Shown piece after piece: positions 44,424-52,535 of a stretch of 61,218 nucleotides of DNA (the first letter of the stretch is position 1; the number at the start of each line of letters is the position of its first letter). The stretch is from Candidatus Gemmiger excrementigallinarum (GTDB taxonomy: Bacteria > Bacillota > Clostridia > Oscillospirales > Ruminococcaceae). Below the pieces are notes generated by a model. That model was not told where the DNA came from. It did no database searches and was given only the letters and a program-made list of their open reading frames with translations. The stretch spans positions 1 through 61,218 of the forward strand of contig DXBP01000032.1 of the NCBI GenBank assembly GCA_019116445.1, given 5' to 3'. Both the position numbers and the translations under genes were made by a program.

Positions 44424-45248
44424 ATGTATCTGGATTTTCATACCCACGGCAAGCTGGCCAAAAAGCTGCCTTTTTCCCAGGAATATACCCACTGGCTCTT
44501 TGGCGAAGCCCGCTCCGCCGGGCTGGATGCCCTCTGCCTCACCGAGCATTTCAACACCTGGGGCTTTGCCGAACTCTACCGCTATATCGCCTCCCAGTCC
44601 GACCGGGAGGGGGATACCCTGGTCTTTGACGGGCTGCCCATCTTCCCCGGCATGGAAACCGACATTGCCGAGGGCGGGCATATCCTCTCGGTAGGCCCCA
44701 TGGAAGCCATCCTGGAACTGAACCGCCGCCTGGAACCCTACAAGGCCAAGGGGAACTTCCTGCCCTTTGCCCAACTGATGGACCTGTTTGCGGAATACCC
44801 CGTCTTTGTGGGCGGGGCCCATCCCTTCCGGGCCGGGGGGCATATCCCCGAACTGCCCACCGACCAGCTCACCCGGCTGGATTTTCTGGATATGAACGGC
44901 AAGGACCTGGCCGAAGACCGGGAGCGCACCCAGCGCTTGACCACAGGGCTGGGCAAGGCCCTGGGCCTGCCGGTGGTCAGCGGCAGCGATACCCACCAGG
45001 CCGTGCAGTACGGCTGCGTGCGCACCCGCTTTGCCGAATCCTTCAACACGGTGGAAGCCCTGCGCCGGGCGGTGAACGGCGGCGCGTACGAGATCTGTAT
45101 TTCCGACAACGCCGCCCGTCAGGTGGCCACGGCGGCGCTGCTCAAACGCTCCCTCAAGGAGATTCACGCCCTGGGCGGGGACTATGTTTCGGTGCTGCTG
45201 GGCAAAGAACCGGCCTGGGCTGCCCAATACGCCCCGGCTGTGGTATAA
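44424..45248 (+). CDS. PHP-domain metal-dependent phosphoesterase
   Basis: 274 aa from ATG 44424 (AGGAGGAAG upstream). PHP motifs: LDFHTHGKLAK (HxH), CLTEHFNTWG (metal His), METDIAEGGHIL, GGAHPFRAGGHIPE, SGSDTHQAVQYG (DxH). Such proteins hydrolyse small phosphate esters or nucleotides. Its place directly after EcfT, 13 bp apart, suggests that it processes or salvages the imported compound, but the substrate is unknown. Confidence 0.85.
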   Translation: MYLDFHTHGKLAKKLPFSQEYTHWLFGEARSAGLDALCLTEHFNTWGFAELYRYIASQSDREGDTLVFDGLPIFPGMETDIAEGGHILSVGPMEAILELNRRLEPYKAKGNFLPFAQLMDLFAEYPVFVGGAHPFRAGGHIPELPTDQLTRLDFLDMNGKDLAEDRERTQRLTTGLGKALGLPVVSGSDTHQAVQYGCVRTRFAESFNTVEALRRAVNGGAYEICISDNAARQVATAALLKRSLKEIHALGGDYVSVLLGKEPAWAAQYAPAVV

Positions 45249-45281
45249 TAGTCCCATCATCTTTCCCAGGGAGGGTACCCT

Positions 45282-46106
45282 ATGCCGCTGCAGTTTCCCC
45301 AAAGCCCCGAAAAACTCACCCCCGCCGAACGCCGCCTGCTGGAATTTATCGAGAGTCACCGGGAAGAATTTCTCTTTATGACCATCGGCCAGCTTTCGGC
45401 GGATCTGGGCGTGTCGGAGGCGACCATCTCCCGGTTTGCCCGGCATCTGGGCTGCCAGGACTTCAAGCAGCTGAAAAACCATGTGCTGGCCCAGAACCAT
45501 CTGGAAGGCCCGGCGGGCAAGCTGGCCCGCACGGTGCTGGCGGAAGGGGAGTTCGACCCCCGCCGCTACCTGCAGCAGCAACAGGCCTGCCTGCAAAAAA
45601 CCATGGAAGCCCTGGACCCCGCCGCCTTTGAGCAGGCGCTGGAAGCCCTGCTTTCTGCCCGGCGCATCTTCATCCAGGCCAAAAGTGCTTCGGCCTCCAT
45701 GGGGCAGCTGCTGTTTTTCCGGCTGCGGCGGCTGGGCCTGCCGGTGGAACTGCTGCCCGGCAGCGGCACCGAACTGCTGGAAGGTCTGGTCCAGGCCGGG
45801 GCAGGGGACCTGGTGGTGTTTTTCGGCTTCTCCAAGGTATCGGCGGAAGGGCGTATGATCCTGCGCCGCCAGCCGGCGGCGGGGTACCGCACCCTTTGCT
45901 TCACCGGGCGGCTCCACCCGCCCGCCGAGGAACGGGCCGACGTGAATCTGTATGTCTACCGCGGCACCGAGAAAGAGTACCACTCCATGACGGCGGCCGC
46001 CGCCCTGGTGGATACCCTGGTGGTGGCGGCTTCCCAGCGGCTGGGAGCCGACGGCGCCGCCCGCTTAAAGGAACTGCACCGGATGAAACAGCAGTTCGGC
46101 CGCTGA
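45282..46106 (+). CDS. RpiR/MurR-family regulator with SIS domain
   Basis: 274 aa. N-terminal helix-turn-helix: FMTIGQLSADLGVSEATISR, then FARHLGCQDFKQLK. C-terminal SIS fold (about 105-260) with RIFIQAKSASASMGQLLFF and VVFFGFSKVSAEG, which normally binds a sugar phosphate. It is the last gene of the ECF locus, with a -10 TATAAT (45244-45249) overlapping the end of the PHP gene, so it may also be expressed on its own. It probably controls the ECF operon through the AACTTTCAT repeats; that link is inference. Confidence 0.9.
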   Translation: MPLQFPQSPEKLTPAERRLLEFIESHREEFLFMTIGQLSADLGVSEATISRFARHLGCQDFKQLKNHVLAQNHLEGPAGKLARTVLAEGEFDPRRYLQQQQACLQKTMEALDPAAFEQALEALLSARRIFIQAKSASASMGQLLFFRLRRLGLPVELLPGSGTELLEGLVQAGAGDLVVFFGFSKVSAEGRMILRRQPAAGYRTLCFTGRLHPPAEERADVNLYVYRGTEKEYHSMTAAAALVDTLVVAASQRLGADGAARLKELHRMKQQFGR

Positions 46107-46119
46107 ATCCCTGCAACAA

Positions 46120-46153
46120 AACAGGCCCGCAGCCTTGGCTGCGGGCCTGTTTC
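46120..46153 (+). terminator. Terminator of the ECF locus
   Basis: AACAGGCCCGCAGCC pairs with GGCTGCGGGCCTGTT around a 2-base loop. It lies 13 bp after the regulator gene. A second GC hairpin at 46206-46233 may end the converging 4Fe-4S remnant. Confidence 0.85.
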
Positions 46154-46251
46154 CGTTATGGGCGCTGTATCAGCTGATTTTTGGGCGGGCGTACCCCTAA
46201 CCGCAAAGCCGCCGGCAGAGATGCCGGCGGCTTGTTTGGGTGCGGCGGGGA

Positions 46252-46692
46252 TCAGACGGCCCGGCCGTTTTTGGCTTTGCAGATCAGCTGGGTCATGGTG
46301 CCCATGGGGCAATAAACGCACCAGCTGCGGGGCTTGAAGAGCACCATGGTGATGAGCCCCAGCACGGTGGAGGTGAGCATGACGCTGTAGAATCCAAAGG
46401 CGAACTGAGCCACGCCGGGGTGGAACAGGGTGCCGTGGTAGGCCCAGTGCCAGGGCAGCTTGAAGGTCCACAGCAGGGTGACCACCTGTTTCAGGTCCCG
46501 GGCCCCGGCAAAGACCAGGTAGGTGTTCCACAGCATCAGGAAGAACATGGCAAAGAAAAAGACCAGGAACCCGTAGCGGAACGCCTTGCTTTTCATCCAG
46601 CGGGGCATATCCCGTTTGCGGGAGAGCCCGAACCGTCCGCCCAGCATCCCGAAAAGCTGGCCCCGGCCGCAGTAGCGCTTGCCATGTGGGCA
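46252..46692 (-). pseudogene. 4Fe-4S membrane protein, 5'-truncated
   Basis: The readable frame has no start. It opens with CPHGKRYCGRGQLFGMLGG right after an in-frame stop at 46693-46695. It continues with about three spans (FRYGFLVFFFAMFFLML, YSVMLTSTVLGLITMVLF) and a terminal cluster motif WCVYCPMGTMTQLICK. This is the C-terminal part of a NapH/NosR-like [4Fe-4S] membrane protein, whose N-terminal spans are missing. An internal ATG at 46647 could give a 131-aa product but would lack half the cysteines. The truncation coincides with the end of a plus-strand fragment. Confidence 0.7.
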
Positions 46693-46736
46693 TCAACGCC
46701 GCGGGCACCGGCATCCTGAAAAAGGAAGCGGACTGA
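46684..46736 (+). pseudogene. 3' end fragment of an unidentified plus-strand gene
   Basis: The plus strand reads CHVGINAAGTGILKKEAD and a stop at 46734-46736, followed 26 bp later by a strong terminator on the same strand. That looks like the tail of a gene whose body is absent, because the sequence upstream is the oppositely oriented 4Fe-4S remnant. The family is not recognisable from so little sequence. A chance reading cannot be excluded. Confidence 0.35.
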
Positions 46737-46762
46737 TCCCGATGGCATTATAAAGGAAACGC

Positions 46763-46792
46763 AAAAAGGCATCCGTCAGGATGCCTTTTTTG
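46763..46792 (+). terminator. Terminator with no intact gene in front
   Basis: AAAAAGGCATCC pairs with GGATGCCTTTTT around GTCA, with a T run. It would end the plus-strand gene of which only the tail at 46684-46736 is left. Confidence 0.85.
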
Positions 46793-46830
46793 TATAAGGT
46801 CCTTTCTTTTCTCCCCGGTTGTGCAGACAA

Positions 46831-46859
46831 CGGATTTCCCGGGGCAAAAGGTCTATACT
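46831..46859 (+). promoter_or_regulatory. Promoter with GGGGCA...TATACT motif (PH-domain gene)
   Basis: CGGATTTCCCGGGGCAAAAG precedes a -10 TATACT at 46854-46859. It resembles the region before 48020 (GGGGGCATAGGGCG then TATACT, 47964-47969) and, more weakly, that before 50493 (CCCCAAAAGCCC then TATACT, 50393-50398). Confidence 0.45.
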
Positions 46860-46912
46860 AACAGCATAGGGACCGCAGAAGCGGACCCCGGGAAATGAAA
46901 GAGGTGGAAGCC

Positions 46913-47287
46913 ATGGATTTGGAAAATCGAGCATTTTTGAAACTGCGTCCGGTACAGGACGCCAAGCTGGCCCAGCTGGTGCAGCCCATGCTGCTGCCGC
47001 AGGAACAGGTCCTGCAGCAATACCAGGGCATCCGGGACGGGGTGGTCTTTACCGACCGGCGATTGATCGCCGTGAACACCCAGGGCGTTACCGGCAAGAA
47101 AAAAATGTACGCGGTGCTGCCCTACACCCGCATCCAGGCTTACACCCTGGAATCCGCGGGGGTGCTGGACTTTGACAGCGAAATACAGTTGTGGTTTTCG
47201 GGCCTGGGCTGCGTCACGCTGGAGTTTTTGGCCGGGTCGGACCTGTTTGCCCTCAGCCGCCTGATGGATCAGGCAATTTTACGGTGA
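46913..47287 (+). CDS. PH-domain-like protein
   Basis: 124 aa from ATG 46913 (AGAGGTGG upstream, better than the ATG at 46895). Bacterial pleckstrin-homology-like fold: LLPQEQVLQQYQGIRDGVVF, TDRRLIAVNTQG, KKKMYAVLPYTRIQAYTLES. These small proteins are often linked to stress responses, and their ligand is unknown. It is followed 32 bp later by an HdeD-like membrane protein on the same strand. Confidence 0.8.
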   Translation: MDLENRAFLKLRPVQDAKLAQLVQPMLLPQEQVLQQYQGIRDGVVFTDRRLIAVNTQGVTGKKKMYAVLPYTRIQAYTLESAGVLDFDSEIQLWFSGLGCVTLEFLAGSDLFALSRLMDQAILR

Positions 47288-47319
47288 GCCGCGCCACGCG
47301 GCAGAAAAGGAGAAGTTTC

Positions 47320-47859
47320 ATGGTCATGTATTTCTGGGAGCGCAGCGCCTCGGTCTGGATCGCGCTGCTGTATATGGTAATGGGCGGGCTGCTGCTGGCA
47401 TTCCCCGCCGCCACCAGCACGGTGTTTGTATGGGCGCTGGCGGGGGGCGCCGCCTGCTACGGCGTCAGCCACCTGCTTAGGTATCTGCAAACACGCAAAA
47501 ACGGCACCGCCTCCCCGGCGGATCTCTTCCTCACGGTGCTGCCGGTAGCCTTCGCGGTCTTTGCGCTGGTCTGGCCTCAGACGCTGCTGTCCTTCCTGCC
47601 GCTGGTGCTGGGCTCGCTGCTTCTGCTGGACGGCGTGGGCAAGCTGCCCCTGGCCATCATGGCCATGCGTGCCCACACGCCGGACGCCACCGCCCTGCTG
47701 CTGTCCAGCCTGATCCCCCTGGTGCTGGGCGCGGTCATCGTGGTCAACCCCTTCCAGACCGTGCAGCTGGTGGTACGCATCTTCGGTGTGGGACTCATCG
47801 CTGACGGTGTGGCGGACTTCGCCGCCGTGCTTACATCCCGCAGCGCCGGGAACCGCTGA
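47320..47859 (+). CDS. HdeD/DUF308-family membrane protein
   Basis: 179 aa from ATG 47320 (AAAAGGAG upstream). Six predicted spans in three hairpins: WIALLYMVMGGLLLAFPAAT, FLTVLPVAFAVFALVWP, LLLSSLIPLVLGAVIVVNP. The repeated GxxLLxxP pattern is typical of HdeD/DUF308 proteins, implicated in acid stress in enterobacteria. It is probably co-transcribed with the PH-domain gene. Confidence 0.85.
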   Translation: MVMYFWERSASVWIALLYMVMGGLLLAFPAATSTVFVWALAGGAACYGVSHLLRYLQTRKNGTASPADLFLTVLPVAFAVFALVWPQTLLSFLPLVLGSLLLLDGVGKLPLAIMAMRAHTPDATALLLSSLIPLVLGAVIVVNPFQTVQLVVRIFGVGLIADGVADFAAVLTSRSAGNR

Positions 47860-47879
47860 CCCCAACCAACCCAACCAGA

Positions 47880-47908
47880 CCGCCGCCCCGCCGGGCGGCG
47901 GCTTTTTA
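47880..47908 (+). terminator. Terminator after the HdeD-like gene
   Basis: A GC-rich stem (CCGCCGCC with GGCGGCGG) is followed by five T. Confidence 0.8.
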
Positions 47909-48019
47909 TTGCCCCCGGTGCCTTCCCGTTGGCCGGACAACCGCTTTCGGGGGGCATAGGGCGTATACTGTAACTACAGGGCGGGGAAAGACCCCCGCCC
48001 GCAGAAAGGAACCTACCTT

Positions 48020-48946
48020 ATGAACAAAACCATCACAGGCACCCAGGTCCCCGCCGCCAACGAAGCCATTCTCGCGGCGCTGCGCAAGGTGCATAACATC
48101 GCATCCCCCGCCTCCACCGCTCCGGAAGACCTGAAGCGGCAGCGGCTGGGGCAGGAAACCCTGGGCCGTCTGCTGACGCCGCCCATCGGGTTCAGCTGGG
48201 AGCCTTTCGAGATCGAGGGCATCCCCGCGGCGTGGGTCCGGCCGGAAGGCGGCCACGACCGCAGCAAAATGATCCTGTACTGCCATGGCGGCGGCTACAC
48301 CAGCGGTACCCTCGGGTACGCGCGGCTGCTGGCCTCCCGCATGGCACTGGCCACCGGGTACGAGGTGCTGGCATTCCAGTACCGGCTTGCGCCGGAACAC
48401 CCCTATCCCGAAGCGTTGGAGGACGCACGCCTGGTCTGGGAACACCTGATGTTCCTGGGCTGGGGTGCCAGAGAGATTATCCTGGCCGGCGATTCCGCTG
48501 GTGGGAATCTGGCGCTGGAACTGGCCCTGGATCTGCGGGATGCAGACCGTATGCTGCCCTGGCGGCTGGTGCTGTTTTCGCCCTGGACCGATATGACCGC
48601 CTCGGGCGAAAGCTACGAGGCCTGCCGCGACCGGGACCCGCTGTTGACCCGGGAATATATAGAAGCCGTGCGGGAAGCCTACGCCCCCGGCGCCGACTGG
48701 GCCCAGGCAGCCTACTCCCCCTTGTTTGCGGACCTGCGGGGGCTGCCGCCCACGCTGATCCAGGTAGGCGGGCGGGAGATCCTGCGGGATGACTCCACCC
48801 GATTGCACCAGAACCTGCAGGCGGCGGGGGTACCCGCGGTACTGCAGGCCTGGCCCGAAATGTGGCACGTATTCCAGATGTTCCCGTTGAAAGCGGCGGG
48901 GGAGGCCATGGACCAAATGGCCCGCTACCTGGAACTGCTGCGCTGA
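48020..48946 (+). CDS. HSL-family alpha/beta-hydrolase esterase
   Basis: 308 aa. Hormone-sensitive-lipase family: MILYCHGGGYTSG (HGGG oxyanion), nucleophile LAGDSAGGNLALE (Ser about 156), Asp in GREILRDDSTRL, catalytic His in EMWHVFQMFP. Acts on short or medium acyl esters in the cytoplasm. It is monocistronic, with its own TATACT-type promoter and terminator, and is not part of the esterase operon. It is unrelated in sequence to the CE1-like group. Confidence 0.9.
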   Translation: MNKTITGTQVPAANEAILAALRKVHNIASPASTAPEDLKRQRLGQETLGRLLTPPIGFSWEPFEIEGIPAAWVRPEGGHDRSKMILYCHGGGYTSGTLGYARLLASRMALATGYEVLAFQYRLAPEHPYPEALEDARLVWEHLMFLGWGAREIILAGDSAGGNLALELALDLRDADRMLPWRLVLFSPWTDMTASGESYEACRDRDPLLTREYIEAVREAYAPGADWAQAAYSPLFADLRGLPPTLIQVGGREILRDDSTRLHQNLQAAGVPAVLQAWPEMWHVFQMFPLKAAGEAMDQMARYLELLR

Positions 48947-48951
48947 ATCCC

Positions 48952-49007
48952 CGGTGTTTGCCGCCCCGGCAGGGATAAACTGCCCCCCGGCGGGGAACAC
49001 CGTTTTT
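48952..49007 (+). terminator. Terminator after the HSL-family esterase
   Basis: A long hairpin whose outer arms CGGTGTT and AACACCG enclose GC-rich inner arms, followed by five T. Confidence 0.75.
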
Positions 49008-49107
49008 ATGAAACACACAAAACAGAACAAGGAACACGCCCGCTGTTGTTTGCGGCACATCTGGTGATGAATCGGTTCTTACAAGCAAGACACAGTGGGG
49101 TGTATCC

Positions 49108-49827
49108 ATGACGATACTGGTAGCGGCGGCGGTAGTGGCCGTCATACTCTGGAGCCGGCGGACCGACCCGGGCAGCGCCCGGGCGGGCCTGGGCTGGTAT
49201 GAACTGTTCTTCCTCTTTTTAAGCAGCGCCTTCCTGGGCGATCTTTTTGAAACCGTCTTTGTCTACCTGCGCACCGGGGTGCTCATGAGCCGCAGCAGCC
49301 TGCTGTACGGCTCCCTGAGCCTGGTCTGGGGGCTGGGCGCCGTGCTGATGACGCTGGTGCTCACACCGCTGGCCCGCCGGGGCACCGGGGCCCTCTTTGC
49401 CGGGGGCGTGGTGCTGGGCGGCGGGTTCGAGTACCTGGCCAGCTGGGTGCTGGAAAAAACCACCGGCCGGCTGTTCTGGGACTATTCCCGGATGCCCTTC
49501 AACCTGGACGGCCGCACCAATCTGCTGTTCGCCCTGTTCTGGGGCGCCGCGGGGGTGTTCTGGGTCCGGCTGGCAGCCCCCTGGCTGCTGGGCTGGCTGG
49601 GCCGGGTGCCCCGCCGCACCGGGCAGGCCCTGGCCATGACGGCTGCCCTGCTGCTTACGGCGGATATGAGCCTTTCCGCCGCGGCGCTGCTGCGGATGGA
49701 CGAACGCAGCCGGGGGCTGACGGCCTCCAACCGGGTGGAACAGGTGCTGGACACCTGGTACACCGACGACCTGCTGACCCAACGCTACCGCAATATGCAG
49801 CTGCCGGGCCAGATCCTGGAATTCTGA
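49108..49827 (+). CDS. Putative membrane protein, PF06541 type
   Basis: 239 aa. Five or six predicted spans. The motif RSSLLYGSLSLVWGLGAVLM followed by GGGFEYLASWVLEKTTGRLF and WDYSRMPFNLDGR is typical of the 'putative ABC-transporter type IV' family, where the WDY..PFN.G.. block is highly conserved. Function unknown. The ribosome site is modest (GGGGTG). A 161-bp gap upstream holds only the previous terminator. Confidence 0.8.
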   Translation: MTILVAAAVVAVILWSRRTDPGSARAGLGWYELFFLFLSSAFLGDLFETVFVYLRTGVLMSRSSLLYGSLSLVWGLGAVLMTLVLTPLARRGTGALFAGGVVLGGGFEYLASWVLEKTTGRLFWDYSRMPFNLDGRTNLLFALFWGAAGVFWVRLAAPWLLGWLGRVPRRTGQALAMTAALLLTADMSLSAAALLRMDERSRGLTASNRVEQVLDTWYTDDLLTQRYRNMQLPGQILEF

Positions 49828-49877
49828 AACATCACCGCGCCGGCGTGCTGCGCCGCCTGGAACCGGGAGGTTATCCC

Positions 49878-50342
49878 ATGAAAAAACTTGGATTCGTTCT
49901 TTTCCCCGCCATTTCTCTGGGCGTGGGGGCGCTGGCAGGCTATCTCACCCGGGACAGCCTGGCCACCGTCTACCCGCTGCTGGAAAAATCCGTCCTCACC
50001 CCTCCGGGCTGGGTGTTCCCCATCGCCTGGACCATCCTCTACCTGCTCATGGGCATCGGCATGGCGCTGGTGAACGAAAAGGGCGGCCCCGAACGGCCCC
50101 GGGCCCTGGGCCTGTGGGGCATCCAGCTGGCGCTGAACTTCGGCTGGAGCCTGCTGTTCTTCAACAGCGGCGGCTACTTCTCGGCCCTGCTCTGCCTGGT
50201 GGTGCTGGAAGTGATGATCCTGGCCATGGCCGGGTCCTTCGCCACGGTCAGCCGGCTGGCGGCCCGGCTGCAGATCCCCTACTTACTGTGGGTGGCCTTC
50301 GCCGGCTGCCTGAACGCCGCGGTCTGGGTGCTGAACTGGTAA
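49878..50342 (+). CDS. tspO: TspO/MBR-family protein
   Basis: 154 aa from ATG 49878 (GGGAGG upstream). Five spans with the conserved TspO residues: LEKSVLTPPGWVFPIAWTIL (PPxWVFPxxW), ALNFGWSLLFFN and YLLWVAFAGCLNAAVWVLNW. It binds porphyrins or sterol-like molecules and is linked to oxidative or stress signalling. It is 50 bp after the PF06541 gene and probably in one transcript with it. Confidence 0.93.
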   Translation: MKKLGFVLFPAISLGVGALAGYLTRDSLATVYPLLEKSVLTPPGWVFPIAWTILYLLMGIGMALVNEKGGPERPRALGLWGIQLALNFGWSLLFFNSGGYFSALLCLVVLEVMILAMAGSFATVSRLAARLQIPYLLWVAFAGCLNAAVWVLNW

Positions 50343-50492
50343 AAAACTTCGGTTTCGTTGTCCAGCCCACCGAATCCCCACCCCAAAAGCCCTATACTGA
50401 TACCACGCTGATGGCGGGCACAACCTGCCGGGGGCGGAACCCAACACACAACACACCCGGCGGGCAGACCCCGCCGGCACAGGAGGTACACT

Positions 50493-52268
50493 ATGTACTA
50501 CACCAATGGCAATTATGAAGCATTCGCCCGTCCCCGCAAACCCGCCGGGGTGGAAAACAAACAGGCCTGGCTGGTAGGCAGCGGGCTGGCCAGCCTGGCC
50601 GCCGCGGCCTTCCTCATCCGGGACGGTCAGATGGAAGGCAGCCGCATCCATATTCTGGAGGAAGCCGAGCTGCCCGGCGGCGCCTGCGACGGCATCCTGC
50701 GGCCCGACATCGGCTTCGTGATCCGGGGCGGCCGGGAGATGGAGAACCACTACGAGTGCCTGTGGGACCTCTACCGCTCCATCCCTTCGCTGGAAAAGGA
50801 AGGGGAGAGCGTGCTGGACGAGTTCTACCGCCTGAACCACGACGACCCCAATGTATCCCACAACCGGGCTACCCTGGAGCGGGGCCGCAGCGCCAACACC
50901 GGCAACCGGTTTGAGCTGGAGGACGAAGCCGCCCTGGAACTGATGGCCCTCTTCTTCACCCCCGATGCGCAGCTCTACAACAAGACCATCGACGATGTGC
51001 TGGGGGAATCCTTCTTCCGCTCCAACTTCTGGCTCTACTGGCAGACCATGTTCGCCTTTGAAACCTGGCACTCCGCCCTGGAAATGAAGCGGTACCTGCA
51101 GCGGTTTTTGCACCACATCGGCGGCCTGCCCGACCTCTCGGCGCTGAAATTCACCAAGTACAACCAGTACGAGTCCCTTATCCAGCCGCTGGTGGCTTAT
51201 CTGCAGCAAAACGGCGTGCAGTTTGAGTACGGCGTCCGGGTACGCAATGTACTGTTCCACTTCCTGCCCGGCAAAAAGGTGGCCCACCAGCTGGTGCTGG
51301 AACGCCACGGCCAGCCCGAAACGCTGGAACTCACCGAGAACGACCTGGTCTTTGTGACCAACGGCTCCTGCGCCGAAGCCAGCGCCCTGGGCGACAACGA
51401 CCACGCCCCCGAACTGGATCTGGAATCCGGCCAGGGTTCCAGCTGGGAACTGTGGAAGAACATCGCCGTGCAGAACCCGGCCTTCGGCCGCCCGGAAGTC
51501 TTCTGCTCCAACATCGAAGCCACCAAGTGGGAATCCGCCACCGTCACCCTGCTGGATGACCGCATCGCACCCTATGTGCAGCAGGTCTGCGGCCGGGACC
51601 CCTACGCGGGCAAGGTGGTCACCGGCGGCATCGTGACCGTCAAGGACTCCGCCTGGCTCATGAGCTGGACCTTCAACCGCCAGCCCCACTTCAAAGCCCA
51701 GCCTGAAGGCCAGCTGGTAGGCTGGATCTACGGCCTCTACCCCGAGCTCCCCGGCGACTATGTGGGCAAACCCATGGAGGAGTGCACCGGCGCCGAGATC
51801 TGCATGGAATGGCTCTATCACCTGGGTGTGCCGGAAAGCGAGATCGAAACCCTCGCCCGGGAAGCCGCCAGCACAGTGCCCTGCCTGATGCCCTACATCA
51901 CCGCCTTCTTCATGCCCCGCCAGGCGGGGGACCGCCCCCAGGTGGTGCCCGAAGGCTGCGTGAACTTTGCCTTCCTGGGCCAGTTCACCGAAACGCCCCG
52001 GGACACCGTCTTCACGGTGGAATACTCGGTCCGCACGGCCATGGAGGCCGTCTACACCCTGCTGGATGTGGAACGGGGCGTGCCGGAAGTCTTCGGCTCG
52101 GTGTACGATGTACGGTGCCTGCTCAACGCCACCCACTACCTGCTGGATGGCCGCAAGCTCACCGATATGAAGCTGCCCTTGCCCTACAAGCTGGCCCTCC
52201 ACGCCGGGTTGGAAAAAGTCCAGGGGACCACCCTGGAAGAACTGCTCACCACCTATGAACTGATCTGA
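50493..52268 (+). CDS. ohyA: Oleate hydratase
   Basis: 591 aa. FAD-dependent hydration of oleic acid to 10-hydroxystearate, a detoxification of unsaturated fatty acids in gut bacteria. Seen: AWLVGSGLASLAAAAFLIRD (FAD Rossmann GxGxxxL), RGGREMENHYECLWDL (catalytic Glu region), YWQTMFAFETWHSALEMKRY, VTNGSCAEASALGDN, CVNFAFLGQFTE. Full family length, with a strong ribosome site (AGGAGG). A TATACT -10 lies 95 bp upstream. The following 63-aa membrane peptide is in the same transcript. Confidence 0.96.
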   Translation: MYYTNGNYEAFARPRKPAGVENKQAWLVGSGLASLAAAAFLIRDGQMEGSRIHILEEAELPGGACDGILRPDIGFVIRGGREMENHYECLWDLYRSIPSLEKEGESVLDEFYRLNHDDPNVSHNRATLERGRSANTGNRFELEDEAALELMALFFTPDAQLYNKTIDDVLGESFFRSNFWLYWQTMFAFETWHSALEMKRYLQRFLHHIGGLPDLSALKFTKYNQYESLIQPLVAYLQQNGVQFEYGVRVRNVLFHFLPGKKVAHQLVLERHGQPETLELTENDLVFVTNGSCAEASALGDNDHAPELDLESGQGSSWELWKNIAVQNPAFGRPEVFCSNIEATKWESATVTLLDDRIAPYVQQVCGRDPYAGKVVTGGIVTVKDSAWLMSWTFNRQPHFKAQPEGQLVGWIYGLYPELPGDYVGKPMEECTGAEICMEWLYHLGVPESEIETLAREAASTVPCLMPYITAFFMPRQAGDRPQVVPEGCVNFAFLGQFTETPRDTVFTVEYSVRTAMEAVYTLLDVERGVPEVFGSVYDVRCLLNATHYLLDGRKLTDMKLPLPYKLALHAGLEKVQGTTLEELLTTYELI

Positions 52269-52291
52269 CCGGCCCCGCCGGAGGAGGAACC

Positions 52292-52483
52292 ATGAAACGG
52301 AACGCCATTCAAACCTGGGAAGCTGCCGCCTGCCAAAGAAGTTTTGCCGAGGGCATGGTAACAGGGGCCATGATCACCGGCCTGGGGGCGGCAACCCTCA
52401 TTGCCCCGCTGCTGGGGTGGCTGCTGGGCCTTACCCGCACCGCCCGCACCGAACCCCGGGGCAGCGGCACCACCCCTGAATAA
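52292..52483 (+). CDS. Small hypothetical membrane protein
   Basis: 63 aa behind an excellent ribosome site (GGAGGAGG) 23 bp after oleate hydratase. One predicted span (GMVTGAMITGLGAATLIAPL) and a Thr/Arg-rich polar tail. I do not recognise it. The start signal, spacing and terminator directly after it argue that it is real. A link to fatty-acid stress is guilt by association only. Confidence 0.6.
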   Translation: MKRNAIQTWEAAACQRSFAEGMVTGAMITGLGAATLIAPLLGWLLGLTRTARTEPRGSGTTPE

Positions 52484-52487
52484 ATAG

Positions 52488-52524
52488 AAAAAGAGCCTTC
52501 CGCCTGCGGGCGGAAGGCTCTTTT
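52488..52524. terminator. Bidirectional terminator
   Basis: GAGCCTTCCGCC pairs with GGCGGAAGGCTC, flanked by five A and four T. It is shared by the ohyA operon and the converging Crp/Fnr gene. Confidence 0.9.
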
Positions 52525-52535
52525 GTGTGGAATGG

